The notes under the pieces: generated by a model | The model's input: only the letters and a program-made list of their open reading frames with translations | Databases searched by the model: none | What the model was told of the DNA's origin: nothing | Shown: positions 43,326 through 51,410 of the stretch, one piece after another | Layout of the letters: each line of letters opens with the position of its first letter | How positions within the stretch are numbered: the stretch's first letter is position 1 | Assembly: GCF_013249045.1 (NCBI RefSeq) | Contig: NZ_JABRWP010000003.1 | Location: 434,001-498,000, forward strand | Direction: 5' to 3' | Length of the DNA stretch: 64,000 nucleotides | Source: Winogradskyella eckloniae | GTDB lineage: Bacteria; Bacteroidota; Bacteroidia; Flavobacteriales; Flavobacteriaceae | Program-made: the position numbers and the translations under genes

Positions 43326-43416
43326 TATTAAAGATGTTGTTTTAAATTCAATTTAGTCCAAACATTTGTACCATTAGCAATGGTTACCTAGGTCACTGTA
43401 ATAATAGACGTCCTAA

Positions 43417-44133
43417 TTATTTACTAGATTTTGATACCTCGTAATTAATGTATTTTTTTTTCATCCATAGATAAGCAAAACAATCCATTAAAGGGCCAAG
43501 TAATCTGTTCCACAATCCGAATTTAGCAGTGCCAGCCATTCTTGGAAAATGCTGCACTGTCACTTGTGTAACACGACCGTTTTGCAACATAATCATTGCA
43601 GGTAAAAAACGATGTAATCCTCTAAACATTGGGATGCGCTTCGCATAATCTGTTCGTATAACTTTTAGTGGGCAGCCAGTATCATCCATTCCATCTTTTG
43701 TAAATGCACGTCTTATGCCGTTTGCTATTTTAGACGACATGTTTTTTACAAAGGAATCTTTACGGTTAGAGCGCACACCAGTGACTAATTCATGCGTATC
43801 TATATGTTCTAATAAAATATTAAAATCTTCGGGTGCCGTTTGCAAGTCAGAATCTATATAACCTACAAGTTCAGAATCTACATGGTCAAAACCAGCTTTT
43901 ATCGCAGCACTCAAGCCTCTATTTTCTTTAAATAGAATATATTCAAAAGCTTCATGACGTTCGCAAATACCTTCAATTAACGCTTGGCTATTATCGCTAG
44001 AACCATCATTTACAAATAAAATGGATGTAGAAACAGTCGCTATGTCTAAATAATTAGAAAGCTCTTTTTCTACACGGTCTAAATTGTCCTCTTCGTTATA
44101 AACAGGAACTATGATAGTAAACTTATACGTCAT
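43417..44133 (-). CDS. GT2 glycosyltransferase (dolichyl-phosphate mannosyltransferase / ArnC-like)
   Basis: A 238-residue soluble GT-A fold glycosyltransferase that probably loads a sugar onto a polyprenyl phosphate. Motifs are IIVPVYNEEDNLDRVEKELS (7-26), the metal-binding YIDSDLQTAPED (about 91-102) and the acceptor region GMDDTGCPLKVIRTDYAKRI and HRFLPAMIMLQNG. It lacks the C-terminal membrane helices of larger relatives. It is the first gene of the set with the LAB_N protein and GT39 transferase. Confidence 0.92.
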   Translation of the reverse strand: MTYKFTIIVPVYNEEDNLDRVEKELSNYLDIATVSTSILFVNDGSSDNSQALIEGICERHEAFEYILFKENRGLSAAIKAGFDHVDSELVGYIDSDLQTAPEDFNILLEHIDTHELVTGVRSNRKDSFVKNMSSKIANGIRRAFTKDGMDDTGCPLKVIRTDYAKRIPMFRGLHRFLPAMIMLQNGRVTQVTVQHFPRMAGTAKFGLWNRLLGPLMDCFAYLWMKKKYINYEVSKSSK

Positions 44134-44210
44134 GTGCTTATGTGCTTAGTCTATACAAAAGTATTGTTTTTTATATTAGCGATAAAGCCTATTTAATTAA
44201 AGCTGCTGTT

Positions 44211-44522
44211 TTAAATAAACAATCGCCAAATACTAAATATTGAAAATAGAATCGCCATAAATGAAATCAATGCAGCTAATAAGGCAACTTGTTTTAATTC
44301 TGCTTTAAAGGCTAAATATAAACTCACTATGCAACCTATTAAAGGCATTATACCGTAATAATATCTATAACCGTAGATTAACCATTCTGATAGACCAAAT
44401 AAAGCACGCGTTTTAGCAGTAGATCTCATATAATGTTGGTAGATAGTTAGATGAATATGTGCCAAAATTATTAAGCTAATGGTACTTAATATGAGTATGG
44501 CATATATTATTTTTTTATTCAC
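44211..44522 (-). CDS. Hypothetical membrane protein, 103 residues
   Basis: A 103-residue protein with three predicted membrane helices (about 4-26, 50-68, 75-100). Family not recognised. Its start overlaps the meaB stop by 4 nt (44519-44522), so it is translationally coupled to meaB. Base composition is like that of its neighbours. Confidence 0.72.
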   Translation of the reverse strand: MNKKIIYAILILSTISLIILAHIHLTIYQHYMRSTAKTRALFGLSEWLIYGYRYYYGIMPLIGCIVSLYLAFKAELKQVALLAALISFMAILFSIFSIWRLFI

Positions 44523-45607
44523 AGGTTTAATATATACTCAGCAGCAGCAAAAGGTGTTGTTTTTCCGGCTTTAACTAATTTAATTTGAGATTCTAATTCT
44601 TCTTTTATGTTAGAAGTATTATAAAAATTAGATTTTAAACGGTCTTCTATGGTTTGGAGTAACCAAAACTTATTCTGTTGTGTCCTGTTGTTTTCAAAAT
44701 AGTTACTCGTTGTCATGGTTTTAACGTATTCTTCAATAAGATTCCAAACGTCATTAATGCCTTCACGTTTTAAAGCACTACATAAAGTAACTTTTGGTGA
44801 CCATTTAGAGTCTTTAGAAGGGTATAAATGTAACGCTCTATTAAATTCTACTTTAGCTGTTTTCGCAGCTTTAATATTGTCCCCATCAGCTTTGTTAATA
44901 ACGATGGCATCTGCCATCTCAATGATGCCACGTTTTATACCTTGTAATTCATCACCAGCACCAGCGAGTTTTAGTAATAAAAAGAAATCTACCATACTGT
45001 GCACAGCCGTTTCGCTTTGACCAACACCTACGGTTTCAATAATAATAACATCATAACCAGCAGCTTCACATAAAATAATGGTTTCTCTGGTTTTTCTGGC
45101 AACACCTCCTAAAGAATTTCCTGAGGGCGAAGGTCTAATAAATGCATTTTCATGCTTCACTAAATCTTCCATTCGGGTTTTATCACCTAAAATACTGCCC
45201 TTGCTTAGACTGCTACTTGGGTCTACGGCAAGGACTGCTACTTTTTTACCAATAGCGGTGAGATGCAATCCAAAAGCTTCAATAAAGGTGCTTTTTCCAA
45301 CACCAGGCACACCTGTGATACCAATTCTTACCGAATTATTAGCATAAGGCAAACATTGAGTAATGATGTCGTTCGCTTTTTTAGTGTGTAAGGGATTTGT
45401 GCTTTCTACTAAGGTAATAGCTCTACTTAATGCTGTAATGTTTTTTGAAGTAATACCAGAAACCAATTCATGGACAGAAGGCTGTTTTTGTCGGTTTTCT
45501 TTTATGGTTTTTGCAGCGTTAGAACTAAGGCTTTTAGGCGAATTGACACCTTTTTGCTCATGCAAAGCAGACTTAAATAGCTTATCTTTTTTGTCGCTTT
45601 GCATCAC
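44519..45607 (-). CDS. meaB: Methylmalonyl-CoA mutase-associated GTPase MeaB
   Basis: G3E-family GTPase that protects methylmalonyl-CoA mutase and gates its B12 cofactor loading. At 362 residues it has the P-loop GVPGVGKST (99-107), LAVDPSSSLSKGSILGDKTR, ETVGVGQSE and NKADG for guanine recognition. The first 45 residues are a variable basic extension. It lies 3 nt after the DUF2911 gene upstream and overlaps the 103-residue gene downstream. Its presence implies a B12-dependent mutase elsewhere in the genome. Confidence 0.94.
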   Translation of the reverse strand: MMQSDKKDKLFKSALHEQKGVNSPKSLSSNAAKTIKENRQKQPSVHELVSGITSKNITALSRAITLVESTNPLHTKKANDIITQCLPYANNSVRIGITGVPGVGKSTFIEAFGLHLTAIGKKVAVLAVDPSSSLSKGSILGDKTRMEDLVKHENAFIRPSPSGNSLGGVARKTRETIILCEAAGYDVIIIETVGVGQSETAVHSMVDFFLLLKLAGAGDELQGIKRGIIEMADAIVINKADGDNIKAAKTAKVEFNRALHLYPSKDSKWSPKVTLCSALKREGINDVWNLIEEYVKTMTTSNYFENNRTQQNKFWLLQTIEDRLKSNFYNTSNIKEELESQIKLVKAGKTTPFAAAEYILNL

Positions 45608-45610
45608 ATA

Positions 45611-46177
45611 TTAAGGTTTTGAAGGCGTATGCGATCTTAATGGCAGTTCAATAATAGTATTGTCCCAAGCCATCGTTAATTTAAGATTCCCAGTTTTATG
45701 ATCAAAAGCAATTGTAAATTGTTCTACAGTTTCATCAATTTGTTCTGAAGGCACAACAACTTCTAAGGCGTCATAATTTGGATCCCACATTGGTTCCATT
45801 TTTTCATTAACACCCCAATCATACTGCTTAGAATTAAACATTATTTTCCATTGTGCTTGCATAGGCACAGTCCAAATGGTGTATTTTCCTTTTTTTAAAA
45901 CCATTCCATCTATTAAGAGATCTTTATTAGTCTCAAAGGTTGTGGCTTCGTTTGCACCTGTTCGCCATACTTGATTAAATGGAACAAGAGCGCCAAAAAC
46001 AATACGTTCTCTTTTAGAAGGTCTGTTGTATTCTACTTTTAATTTTAAATCATTAAGCGCGATTTCTGCTGTGTCTTTAGGACTCAATCGTGGCGAGAAA
46101 ATATTTTCTACAAATACAGAATATAATAGTAAACCTAAGGCTAATATACTGAGAATAATAAGGAGGCGTTTTAGCAT
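45611..46177 (-). CDS. DUF2911 domain-containing membrane-anchored protein
   Basis: A 188-residue protein with one N-terminal membrane helix (LLIILSILALGLLLYSVFV) and a DUF2911 domain (about 38-180): LKLKVEYNRPSKRERIVFGA, LVPFNQVWRTGANEATTFET and YDWGVN. It lacks the helical C-terminal extension of the paralogue at 21122-21967. It is probably periplasmic and anchored; function unknown. It precedes meaB by 3 nt. Confidence 0.88.
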   Translation of the reverse strand: MLKRLLIILSILALGLLLYSVFVENIFSPRLSPKDTAEIALNDLKLKVEYNRPSKRERIVFGALVPFNQVWRTGANEATTFETNKDLLIDGMVLKKGKYTIWTVPMQAQWKIMFNSKQYDWGVNEKMEPMWDPNYDALEVVVPSEQIDETVEQFTIAFDHKTGNLKLTMAWDNTIIELPLRSHTPSKP

Positions 46178-46479
46178 AGTTGTTATTCTAAAAAATTAAG
46201 AAAGTTAAATGAAATGCAAACTTATGCATTCTATGTCTAAAGATAATTCAAATCCTTAAATTTATAAGTTACTAACGCTGAATTTTAAGCATTTCTTATA
46301 AAAAAATGATCTTTTAAGATAAATTTTTGCAACACTTTATTTTTTGTGTCGTCTTTAGTGTATAATCAATCAAAAAAACCAAAACCAAAATTAGTACGTT
46401 TCAAATTCATATTGTTGAACTGTGTAAACAGAACAATAGGCAAGCCCAATTACAACTGTACAATCAGTATTGTAATGGA

Positions 46480-46947
46480 ATGTTAGTTGTAGCCAGAAGG
46501 TATGTACATAATACTATGGAAGCAGAGGATGTTGTACAAGAATCTTTTATAAGTGCTTTTGCTAGATTAGATCAATTTAAAGCTCAAGTTAGTTTTGGCG
46601 CTTGGTTAAAAAGAATTGTCATTAATAGATGTATTGATACGTTAAAGTCTAAGCATCAACGGTTGGTAGCGTTAGAAGATTTTCATATAAGCCATGTTAC
46701 CAATGACAATGATACTGATTGGCAAGTAGCTCCAGAAATTACAGTTGAAGACATTAATGCTGAAATTGAAAAGCTACCCGAAAAATACAAATACGTGGTG
46801 TTGTTATATTTAATAGAAGGTTATGATCATAAAGAGATTTCTGAAATACTAAACATCACTGAAGTCGCCTCAAGAACGCAGTTGTCTCGTGGCAAACAAA
46901 AGTTACAAAACGCATTAAAAGTAAAACAAAATGAAGCAAGATATTAG
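46480..46947 (+). CDS. RNA polymerase sigma-70 family (ECF-type) factor; true start probably upstream
   Basis: A two-domain ECF sigma factor. Region 2 has MEAEDVVQESFISAFARLDQ and FGAWLKRIVINRCIDTLKS; region 4 has LPEKYKYVVLLYLIEGYDHK and EISEILNITEVASRTQLSRG. From the first ATG (46480) the protein has 155 residues and begins inside region 2.1. The frame stays open upstream to 46366 and reads IVELCKQNNRQAQLQLYNQY directly before it, which is typical sigma sequence, but contains no ATG, GTG or TTG; an ATT (46390, 46405 or 46411) may be used. It overlaps the next gene by 17 nt. The 302 bases from 46178 otherwise hold nothing recognisable. Confidence 0.88.
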   Translation: MLVVARRYVHNTMEAEDVVQESFISAFARLDQFKAQVSFGAWLKRIVINRCIDTLKSKHQRLVALEDFHISHVTNDNDTDWQVAPEITVEDINAEIEKLPEKYKYVVLLYLIEGYDHKEISEILNITEVASRTQLSRGKQKLQNALKVKQNEARY

Positions 46948-47500
46948 AGATTTATATAAGAATAATACTCAAAATAAAGACTTGAAAATGTCTGAAGGTC
47001 ATGAGCTTCGCTTTCTTCAGAAATTAGATAAAGCCTTTCCTGTTGAAGAAAAATCATCACATAAATTTCCGTTTTTTAAAGTCGCTGCCAGTATCATACT
47101 GTTATTAGGGTTAAGCATTGGAGGATTAAAAATGTTTAATCATTCTGTTGAAGATAAAGACCCAATTCAGGTGGTTGATACGGAAATAAAAACGTTGGGT
47201 GATGTTTCACCAGATTTTAAAAAAGTAGAAGATTATTACTTGGCGAGTATAAATTTAGAGTTGTCTAAAGTGCAATTAACACCAGAAAATAAAGAATTGT
47301 TTGATGGTTATATAGCGCGCTTAAAAGAGTTAAATGACGAGTATAAAAGATTAACGATAGAGCTAAATAAAAACGGACCTAATGAAGCCACCTTAGATGC
47401 ATTGATACAAAATTTAAAGTTTCGTTTAAAGCTTGTTATGCGTTTGAAGGATAAGCTTAAAGACTTTAGTGATGTACCAATTGAGCAAATAACTTCTTAA
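46931..47500 (+). CDS. Single-pass membrane protein, candidate anti-sigma factor
   Basis: A 189-residue protein with one membrane helix at about 56-74 (SIILLLGLSIGGLKMF), a cytoplasmic N-terminal part of about 50 residues and a C-terminal helical, probably coiled-coil domain (about 100-180, with LELSKVQLTPENKELFDGYI and LKLVMRLKDKLKDF). It overlaps the sigma-factor gene by 17 nt, the usual layout for a membrane-bound anti-sigma factor, but I do not recognise a standard anti-sigma domain. The call rests on topology and position. Confidence 0.7.
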   Translation: MKQDIRDLYKNNTQNKDLKMSEGHELRFLQKLDKAFPVEEKSSHKFPFFKVAASIILLLGLSIGGLKMFNHSVEDKDPIQVVDTEIKTLGDVSPDFKKVEDYYLASINLELSKVQLTPENKELFDGYIARLKELNDEYKRLTIELNKNGPNEATLDALIQNLKFRLKLVMRLKDKLKDFSDVPIEQITS

Positions 47501-47549
47501 ATCAATCAATCAAATTCAATTAAAAAACGAACAGTTAAATCAAAAAATC

Positions 47550-49136
47550 ATGAACAAAATCAAAATTTTAATCCTCTGCCTTTTTACCACTTTAGGTTAT
47601 GCACAGAAAACATTGAACAAAACATCGCAAACCATTAAGGTAAATAAGGATGTCGTTGTAGACTTAAACACCAGTAATGTAGAAATTCAATTAGAAACTT
47701 GGAATAAAAACACTGTAGAAATTGAAGCTTATATTGAAAGCGAAATATTATCTACGGAGCAATTAAAAGACGCTTTGGAGCATTGGAGTCTTAAGGTAGA
47801 AGGGTCTAATTCTAAAGTGTCCATTTCATCTCTTGGAGGTAGACATGTTGGTTTGTTAGATTCCGATGATTATTCGGTTTTATTAAATGATTTAGAATAT
47901 CAGCTTATAGAGTTGCCAGAAATGCCTGAGATGCCAGAGATGCCAGAGCTTCCAGAAATGATACAAATGCCAAAGATGCCAGAATTGCCAGAAATGCCTG
48001 TGATGCCAGAATTACCCGAATTACCAAAAGGCGTAACGACTATAGTGTTTGATTATGAGAGATACCAAGAGGAAGGTGAGGCGTATTTAGCAGAATGGAG
48101 CAAAAAATACGAAAAGAAAGGTGGAAAAGAATTTCAGAAACAAATGGAAGATTGGGCTAGAAAGTTTGGTGAAGCTGGTTACCAAGAAAAAATGGAAAAA
48201 TGGGGAAAAGAATATGCGCAACGTTTTGATGGCAAATGGACAGAGGATATGGAAGCATGGGGCAAAAAATTTGGAGAAAAATATGGAAAGGAAATGGAAA
48301 AATGGGGCGAAGCGTTTAGTAAGAAATTCGGTAAAGAATGGGAAGAAAAGATAAAAGTTTGGGGCGAGCGTTTTAGTCATGAGATGGATGAACGTTCTGA
48401 GATCATGGAGGAAAGACGAGAAGCGCATCAAAAAAGGGAAGAAGCTTTGCATAGGCAAAGAGATGCACGTAAAGCTGCTTTAGAAGCAAGACGTGATGCG
48501 TTGCAAAATAGACGAAATGCTCAGGTTATTCATCGTTTAGAAACAGGTAGCACTAGTAAAGTGAAAAAGGTAATTAAAATTAAAATTCCTAAAAAAGCTA
48601 AATTAAAAACAGATATAAGACATGGCGAATTAAAACTGAGCTCTGTGATTTATAACATGAGAGGCGATATTTCGCATTCATTCTTGGCAGCAGAACACAT
48701 TGATGGAAGTGATACTTCCATCAATGTATCGTATTCACCAGTTGTGGTAGATACATGGAACGTAGGAACCTTAAACCTCAACTTTGTAGATAAAGCACAG
48801 ATTAAAAATGCTAAAAGTTTAGTTCTCAACGCTAAATCATCTAATATTAATATTCAAAATCTTACCGAAACTGGTATTATTGATGGTAGTTTTGGAGACC
48901 TTACTATTTCTAATATTTCAGATGTTTTTAAGAATCTAAATTTAGTTTTAGAACATAGTGATGCGTTAATAAATTTGCCTAAAGATGTTGATTATATTCT
49001 CTATTTTAAGGGGAACAGATCTAAGTATAACAATAAATCTAAAACACAAAAGACCATAAGAAATTTACCAAATAGTGAAGATTCAAACAGAAATGTTGTT
49101 GTTAATGCTAAATTTAGTAATGTCATTGTAAATTAA
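47550..49136 (+). CDS. Exported protein with Met-Pro and Trp-Gly repeat insert; target gene of the sigma-factor locus
   Basis: A 528-residue exported protein: signal peptide 1-19 (ends GYAQ), beta-rich segments at 20-120 and 345-528 that look like a DUF4097-type right-handed sheet (LKTDIRHGELKLSSV, SSNINIQNLTE), and between them an unusual insert. Residues 121-160 repeat (L/M)PE(M/L)PE; 183-275 hold about five copies of a MExWGxxFGxKFGK-like motif (Trp183, 202, 218, 237, 252, 271); 276-330 form a long charged Arg/Glu/Ala helix. Codon use in the insert is extremely Lys/Glu biased. It follows the putative anti-sigma gene by 49 nt. Function unknown. Confidence 0.78.
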   Translation: MNKIKILILCLFTTLGYAQKTLNKTSQTIKVNKDVVVDLNTSNVEIQLETWNKNTVEIEAYIESEILSTEQLKDALEHWSLKVEGSNSKVSISSLGGRHVGLLDSDDYSVLLNDLEYQLIELPEMPEMPEMPELPEMIQMPKMPELPEMPVMPELPELPKGVTTIVFDYERYQEEGEAYLAEWSKKYEKKGGKEFQKQMEDWARKFGEAGYQEKMEKWGKEYAQRFDGKWTEDMEAWGKKFGEKYGKEMEKWGEAFSKKFGKEWEEKIKVWGERFSHEMDERSEIMEERREAHQKREEALHRQRDARKAALEARRDALQNRRNAQVIHRLETGSTSKVKKVIKIKIPKKAKLKTDIRHGELKLSSVIYNMRGDISHSFLAAEHIDGSDTSINVSYSPVVVDTWNVGTLNLNFVDKAQIKNAKSLVLNAKSSNINIQNLTETGIIDGSFGDLTISNISDVFKNLNLVLEHSDALINLPKDVDYILYFKGNRSKYNNKSKTQKTIRNLPNSEDSNRNVVVNAKFSNVIVN

Positions 49137-49282
49137 AAAAAAATATTGGTTAGGCATTGGTTGCCTTTCAATTTTAATCAAGAGTGTCATGTAAATTTTG
49201 TTTTTCAGATTAACATTAGAATCTGGTACTCCTTTCCGCTTTCCATTAAATAGTTTTCTATTTTTATGGAAATTTTTATTTT

Positions 49283-49987
49283 ATGCCTTTTTCAAGTTTT
49301 GAAATTTTTTTAAAGTCTCTCAATGCGCATGCCGTCATCCAAACATTAAGGGATAGTCAAGATTGTGTGTCTCTAGATTTATCTATTGATAACCCTAAAT
49401 TAAAACAGGTTAATTTGGCTAGCGCTACAGATTTGGAGGCCTATATAACAGCACATATTAAAGTTCATAAAGCTCAGTTAGCTTATGGTGGTTATTTAGA
49501 GAAGCGTGGCATTTATAAACGAAGCCGCTATTTTAACGCACAAGATACTAACGAAGATCGCGATATTCACTTAGGTGTGGATATGTGGATAAAGGCAAAT
49601 ACACCAATTTTTGCACCTCTAAATGGTTGTATTCATAGTTTTAAAAACAACACCAACCATGGTGATTACGGACCAACACTAATTCTAAAACATAACATTA
49701 GTAATTTCGAGTTTTATACCTTGTATGGGCATTTAAGCTTAGATTCCATAACAAACATTAGTATGGGTGACAACGTCTTGGCCGGAACTCAAATCGGAAC
49801 CTTGGGAACAGCAGAAGTAAATGGTGATTATCCGCCGCATTTACATTTTCAGATAATAAAAGATATTATGAATTACTCAGGTGATTATCCTGGTGTCACC
49901 AGTGAAAATGAGCTCTTGTTTTATAAAAGAAATTGTCCTGATCCTAGTTGGTTATTAGGAATAGATAAATCGTCTAAAAATCTGTGA
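49283..49987 (+). CDS. M23-family peptidase (LytM-type)
   Basis: A 234-residue M23 zinc metallopeptidase fold, the family that cuts peptidoglycan cross-bridges. The zinc motif is HLGVD (about 97-101), followed by the sheet LILKHNISNFEFYTLYGHLS and the second motif PPHLHFQI (about 191-198). There is no obvious signal peptide and the N-terminal 90 residues are unusual, so export or an intracellular role is unclear. Its last 14 nt overlap the convergent membrane-protein gene. Confidence 0.85.
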   Translation: MPFSSFEIFLKSLNAHAVIQTLRDSQDCVSLDLSIDNPKLKQVNLASATDLEAYITAHIKVHKAQLAYGGYLEKRGIYKRSRYFNAQDTNEDRDIHLGVDMWIKANTPIFAPLNGCIHSFKNNTNHGDYGPTLILKHNISNFEFYTLYGHLSLDSITNISMGDNVLAGTQIGTLGTAEVNGDYPPHLHFQIIKDIMNYSGDYPGVTSENELLFYKRNCPDPSWLLGIDKSSKNL

Positions 49988-50381
49988 TTTGTTTTTGAGC
50001 TAAAACTTTTCCTATTAAAAAACCTAAAATCGCAAAAACACCATCAGAAATTGAAAACCAAAGTTCTTTTGGCTGCATCACTATGGTTACAAAAGTTGCT
50101 AAGACCATTAAACCACCTGTAATGTGAGAAGGAATAACACTTTGTTTAGAAATTTTAGCAGCCACAAACATACCCGTAATTATACCTGCAAAGTGCGCAA
50201 ATACGACACAAATTTTAGAACCCATAGGAATTTTGTCCATATTGTTTTTTATCCATTCCGTATTTGAGAGCTCTGCACCTTCAGGAAAAGTAAATAGATT
50301 ATGACCAATTACGGCTTCAAAGATATGTACGGTGATACTTGCAACAATCAATCCTATAATAGTAGCTAATACATTTTTCAT
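49974..50381 (-). CDS. Hypothetical membrane protein, 135 residues
   Basis: A 135-residue protein with four predicted membrane helices (about 3-22, 57-77, 84-103, 108-128) and a periplasmic loop (FTFPEGAELSNTEWIKNNMD). Family not recognised. It is last in a row of minus-strand membrane-protein genes, and its 3' end overlaps the M23 peptidase gene by 14 nt. Confidence 0.7.
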   Translation of the reverse strand: MKNVLATIIGLIVASITVHIFEAVIGHNLFTFPEGAELSNTEWIKNNMDKIPMGSKICVVFAHFAGIITGMFVAAKISKQSVIPSHITGGLMVLATFVTIVMQPKELWFSISDGVFAILGFLIGKVLAQKQITDF

Positions 50382-50470
50382 TTTAAAATCTAATTAGATG
50401 TTAAGGTAACGAATTATTTTGTACAAATTAAATGAGCTTGGCTTTTTACGTTGTTCTAAGTCTTATTTTT

Positions 50471-50821
50471 TTAATGATTTTTAGAGAATAATTGACCTTC
50501 AATATACTCATGAAAGTATATCATTAAACCGATTAATATGTGATAAGCGATTAAACCTTTGGCTATTAATTCTGAAGCTGTATTTGAATTTAAAATAATA
50601 AAACCAGTAACGAGGTGGTAAGCCATTAAAACAAAAAGCGCTGTGTTAGATTTTGAAGTCAATGCCCAAACCATAAAAATTAGCTGAAAGACCAAGCGTC
50701 CTATTTGCGCAGGTAGTCTTTCGCTGCCTACATTACTATATACAGAAACTATTAGAAGAATTTCTATAGCAAGAGAAATAACAATGGCTATGATTAGGAT
50801 TGGTCTTTGCTTTGTAATCAT
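50471..50821 (-). CDS. Hypothetical membrane protein, 116 residues
   Basis: A 116-residue protein with four predicted membrane helices and a short charged C-terminus (EYIEGQLFSKNH). The family is not recognised. It begins 21 nt after the 182-residue membrane-protein gene and is separated by 89 nt from the 135-residue one. Confidence 0.68.
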   Translation of the reverse strand: MITKQRPILIIAIVISLAIEILLIVSVYSNVGSERLPAQIGRLVFQLIFMVWALTSKSNTALFVLMAYHLVTGFIILNSNTASELIAKGLIAYHILIGLMIYFHEYIEGQLFSKNH

Positions 50822-50842
50822 GTTAAAAATTTACTGGGAATA

Positions 50843-51391
50843 TTAGAAGTGATTTTTAATTTTTTTCCAACCCATTGTTATAATGCTAGGTTCATAAATT
50901 AATAGTTTATTACTTATTAAAATGATTAGAGTCGTTTCAAGAGTAGAGATAATAGCCAATTTTAGAGCAAATGATGCTAAGCCATGAGTAGAATTTAAAA
51001 TTAGTTCTATCAAATATAGTGACAGACTTATTAGCCATAAATTTCCTAAAATAGTTTTAGTTATGTATAGTTTTTTAAACTTTAATATATTGAAGATTAG
51101 GGCTAAAGGTTTTATGAATAAAATCAATACTAATGGCGACCAAAAATGTAACCCAACTCTCCTAACATAGATGACACAAGACATTATGAAAATCCAAGAC
51201 AAATAGTGTATCAATACTGATGTAAAATTATTGATTCTGTTATATTTAACTATATCGAATACCAATATAGTAAGCAACAAACATGTTACGATAGTTTCCG
51301 ATATCATTGAGTACCGGAAAACTAGCAGAATTATCGAAATAGAAATACTTAATCCTAATTTAACCCAATCATATATCGTTAATGTATTCAA
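50843..51391 (-). CDS. Hypothetical membrane protein, 182 residues
   Basis: A 182-residue, Ile/Leu-rich protein with about six predicted membrane helices and short loops; it ends in a basic GWKKIKNHF tail. No family recognised. It starts 19 nt after corA on the same strand. The sequence is more AT-rich than its neighbours, which may only reflect the Ile-rich composition. Confidence 0.65.
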   Translation of the reverse strand: MNTLTIYDWVKLGLSISISIILLVFRYSMISETIVTCLLLTILVFDIVKYNRINNFTSVLIHYLSWIFIMSCVIYVRRVGLHFWSPLVLILFIKPLALIFNILKFKKLYITKTILGNLWLISLSLYLIELILNSTHGLASFALKLAIISTLETTLIILISNKLLIYEPSIITMGWKKIKNHF

Positions 51392-51410
51392 GTTATTTAA
51401 GATGTTTTAA

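Noticed and set aside
48121..48354. A 77-codon plus-strand frame within the Trp-Gly repeat region
   Set aside because: It is the shifted frame of the repeats of the real gene and yields a Lys/Trp-rich low-complexity sequence.
48087..48458. A 123-codon minus-strand frame antisense to the repeat-insert protein
   Set aside because: It is a by-product of the Lys/Glu-rich coding strand (read as Phe-rich antisense) and has no independent support.
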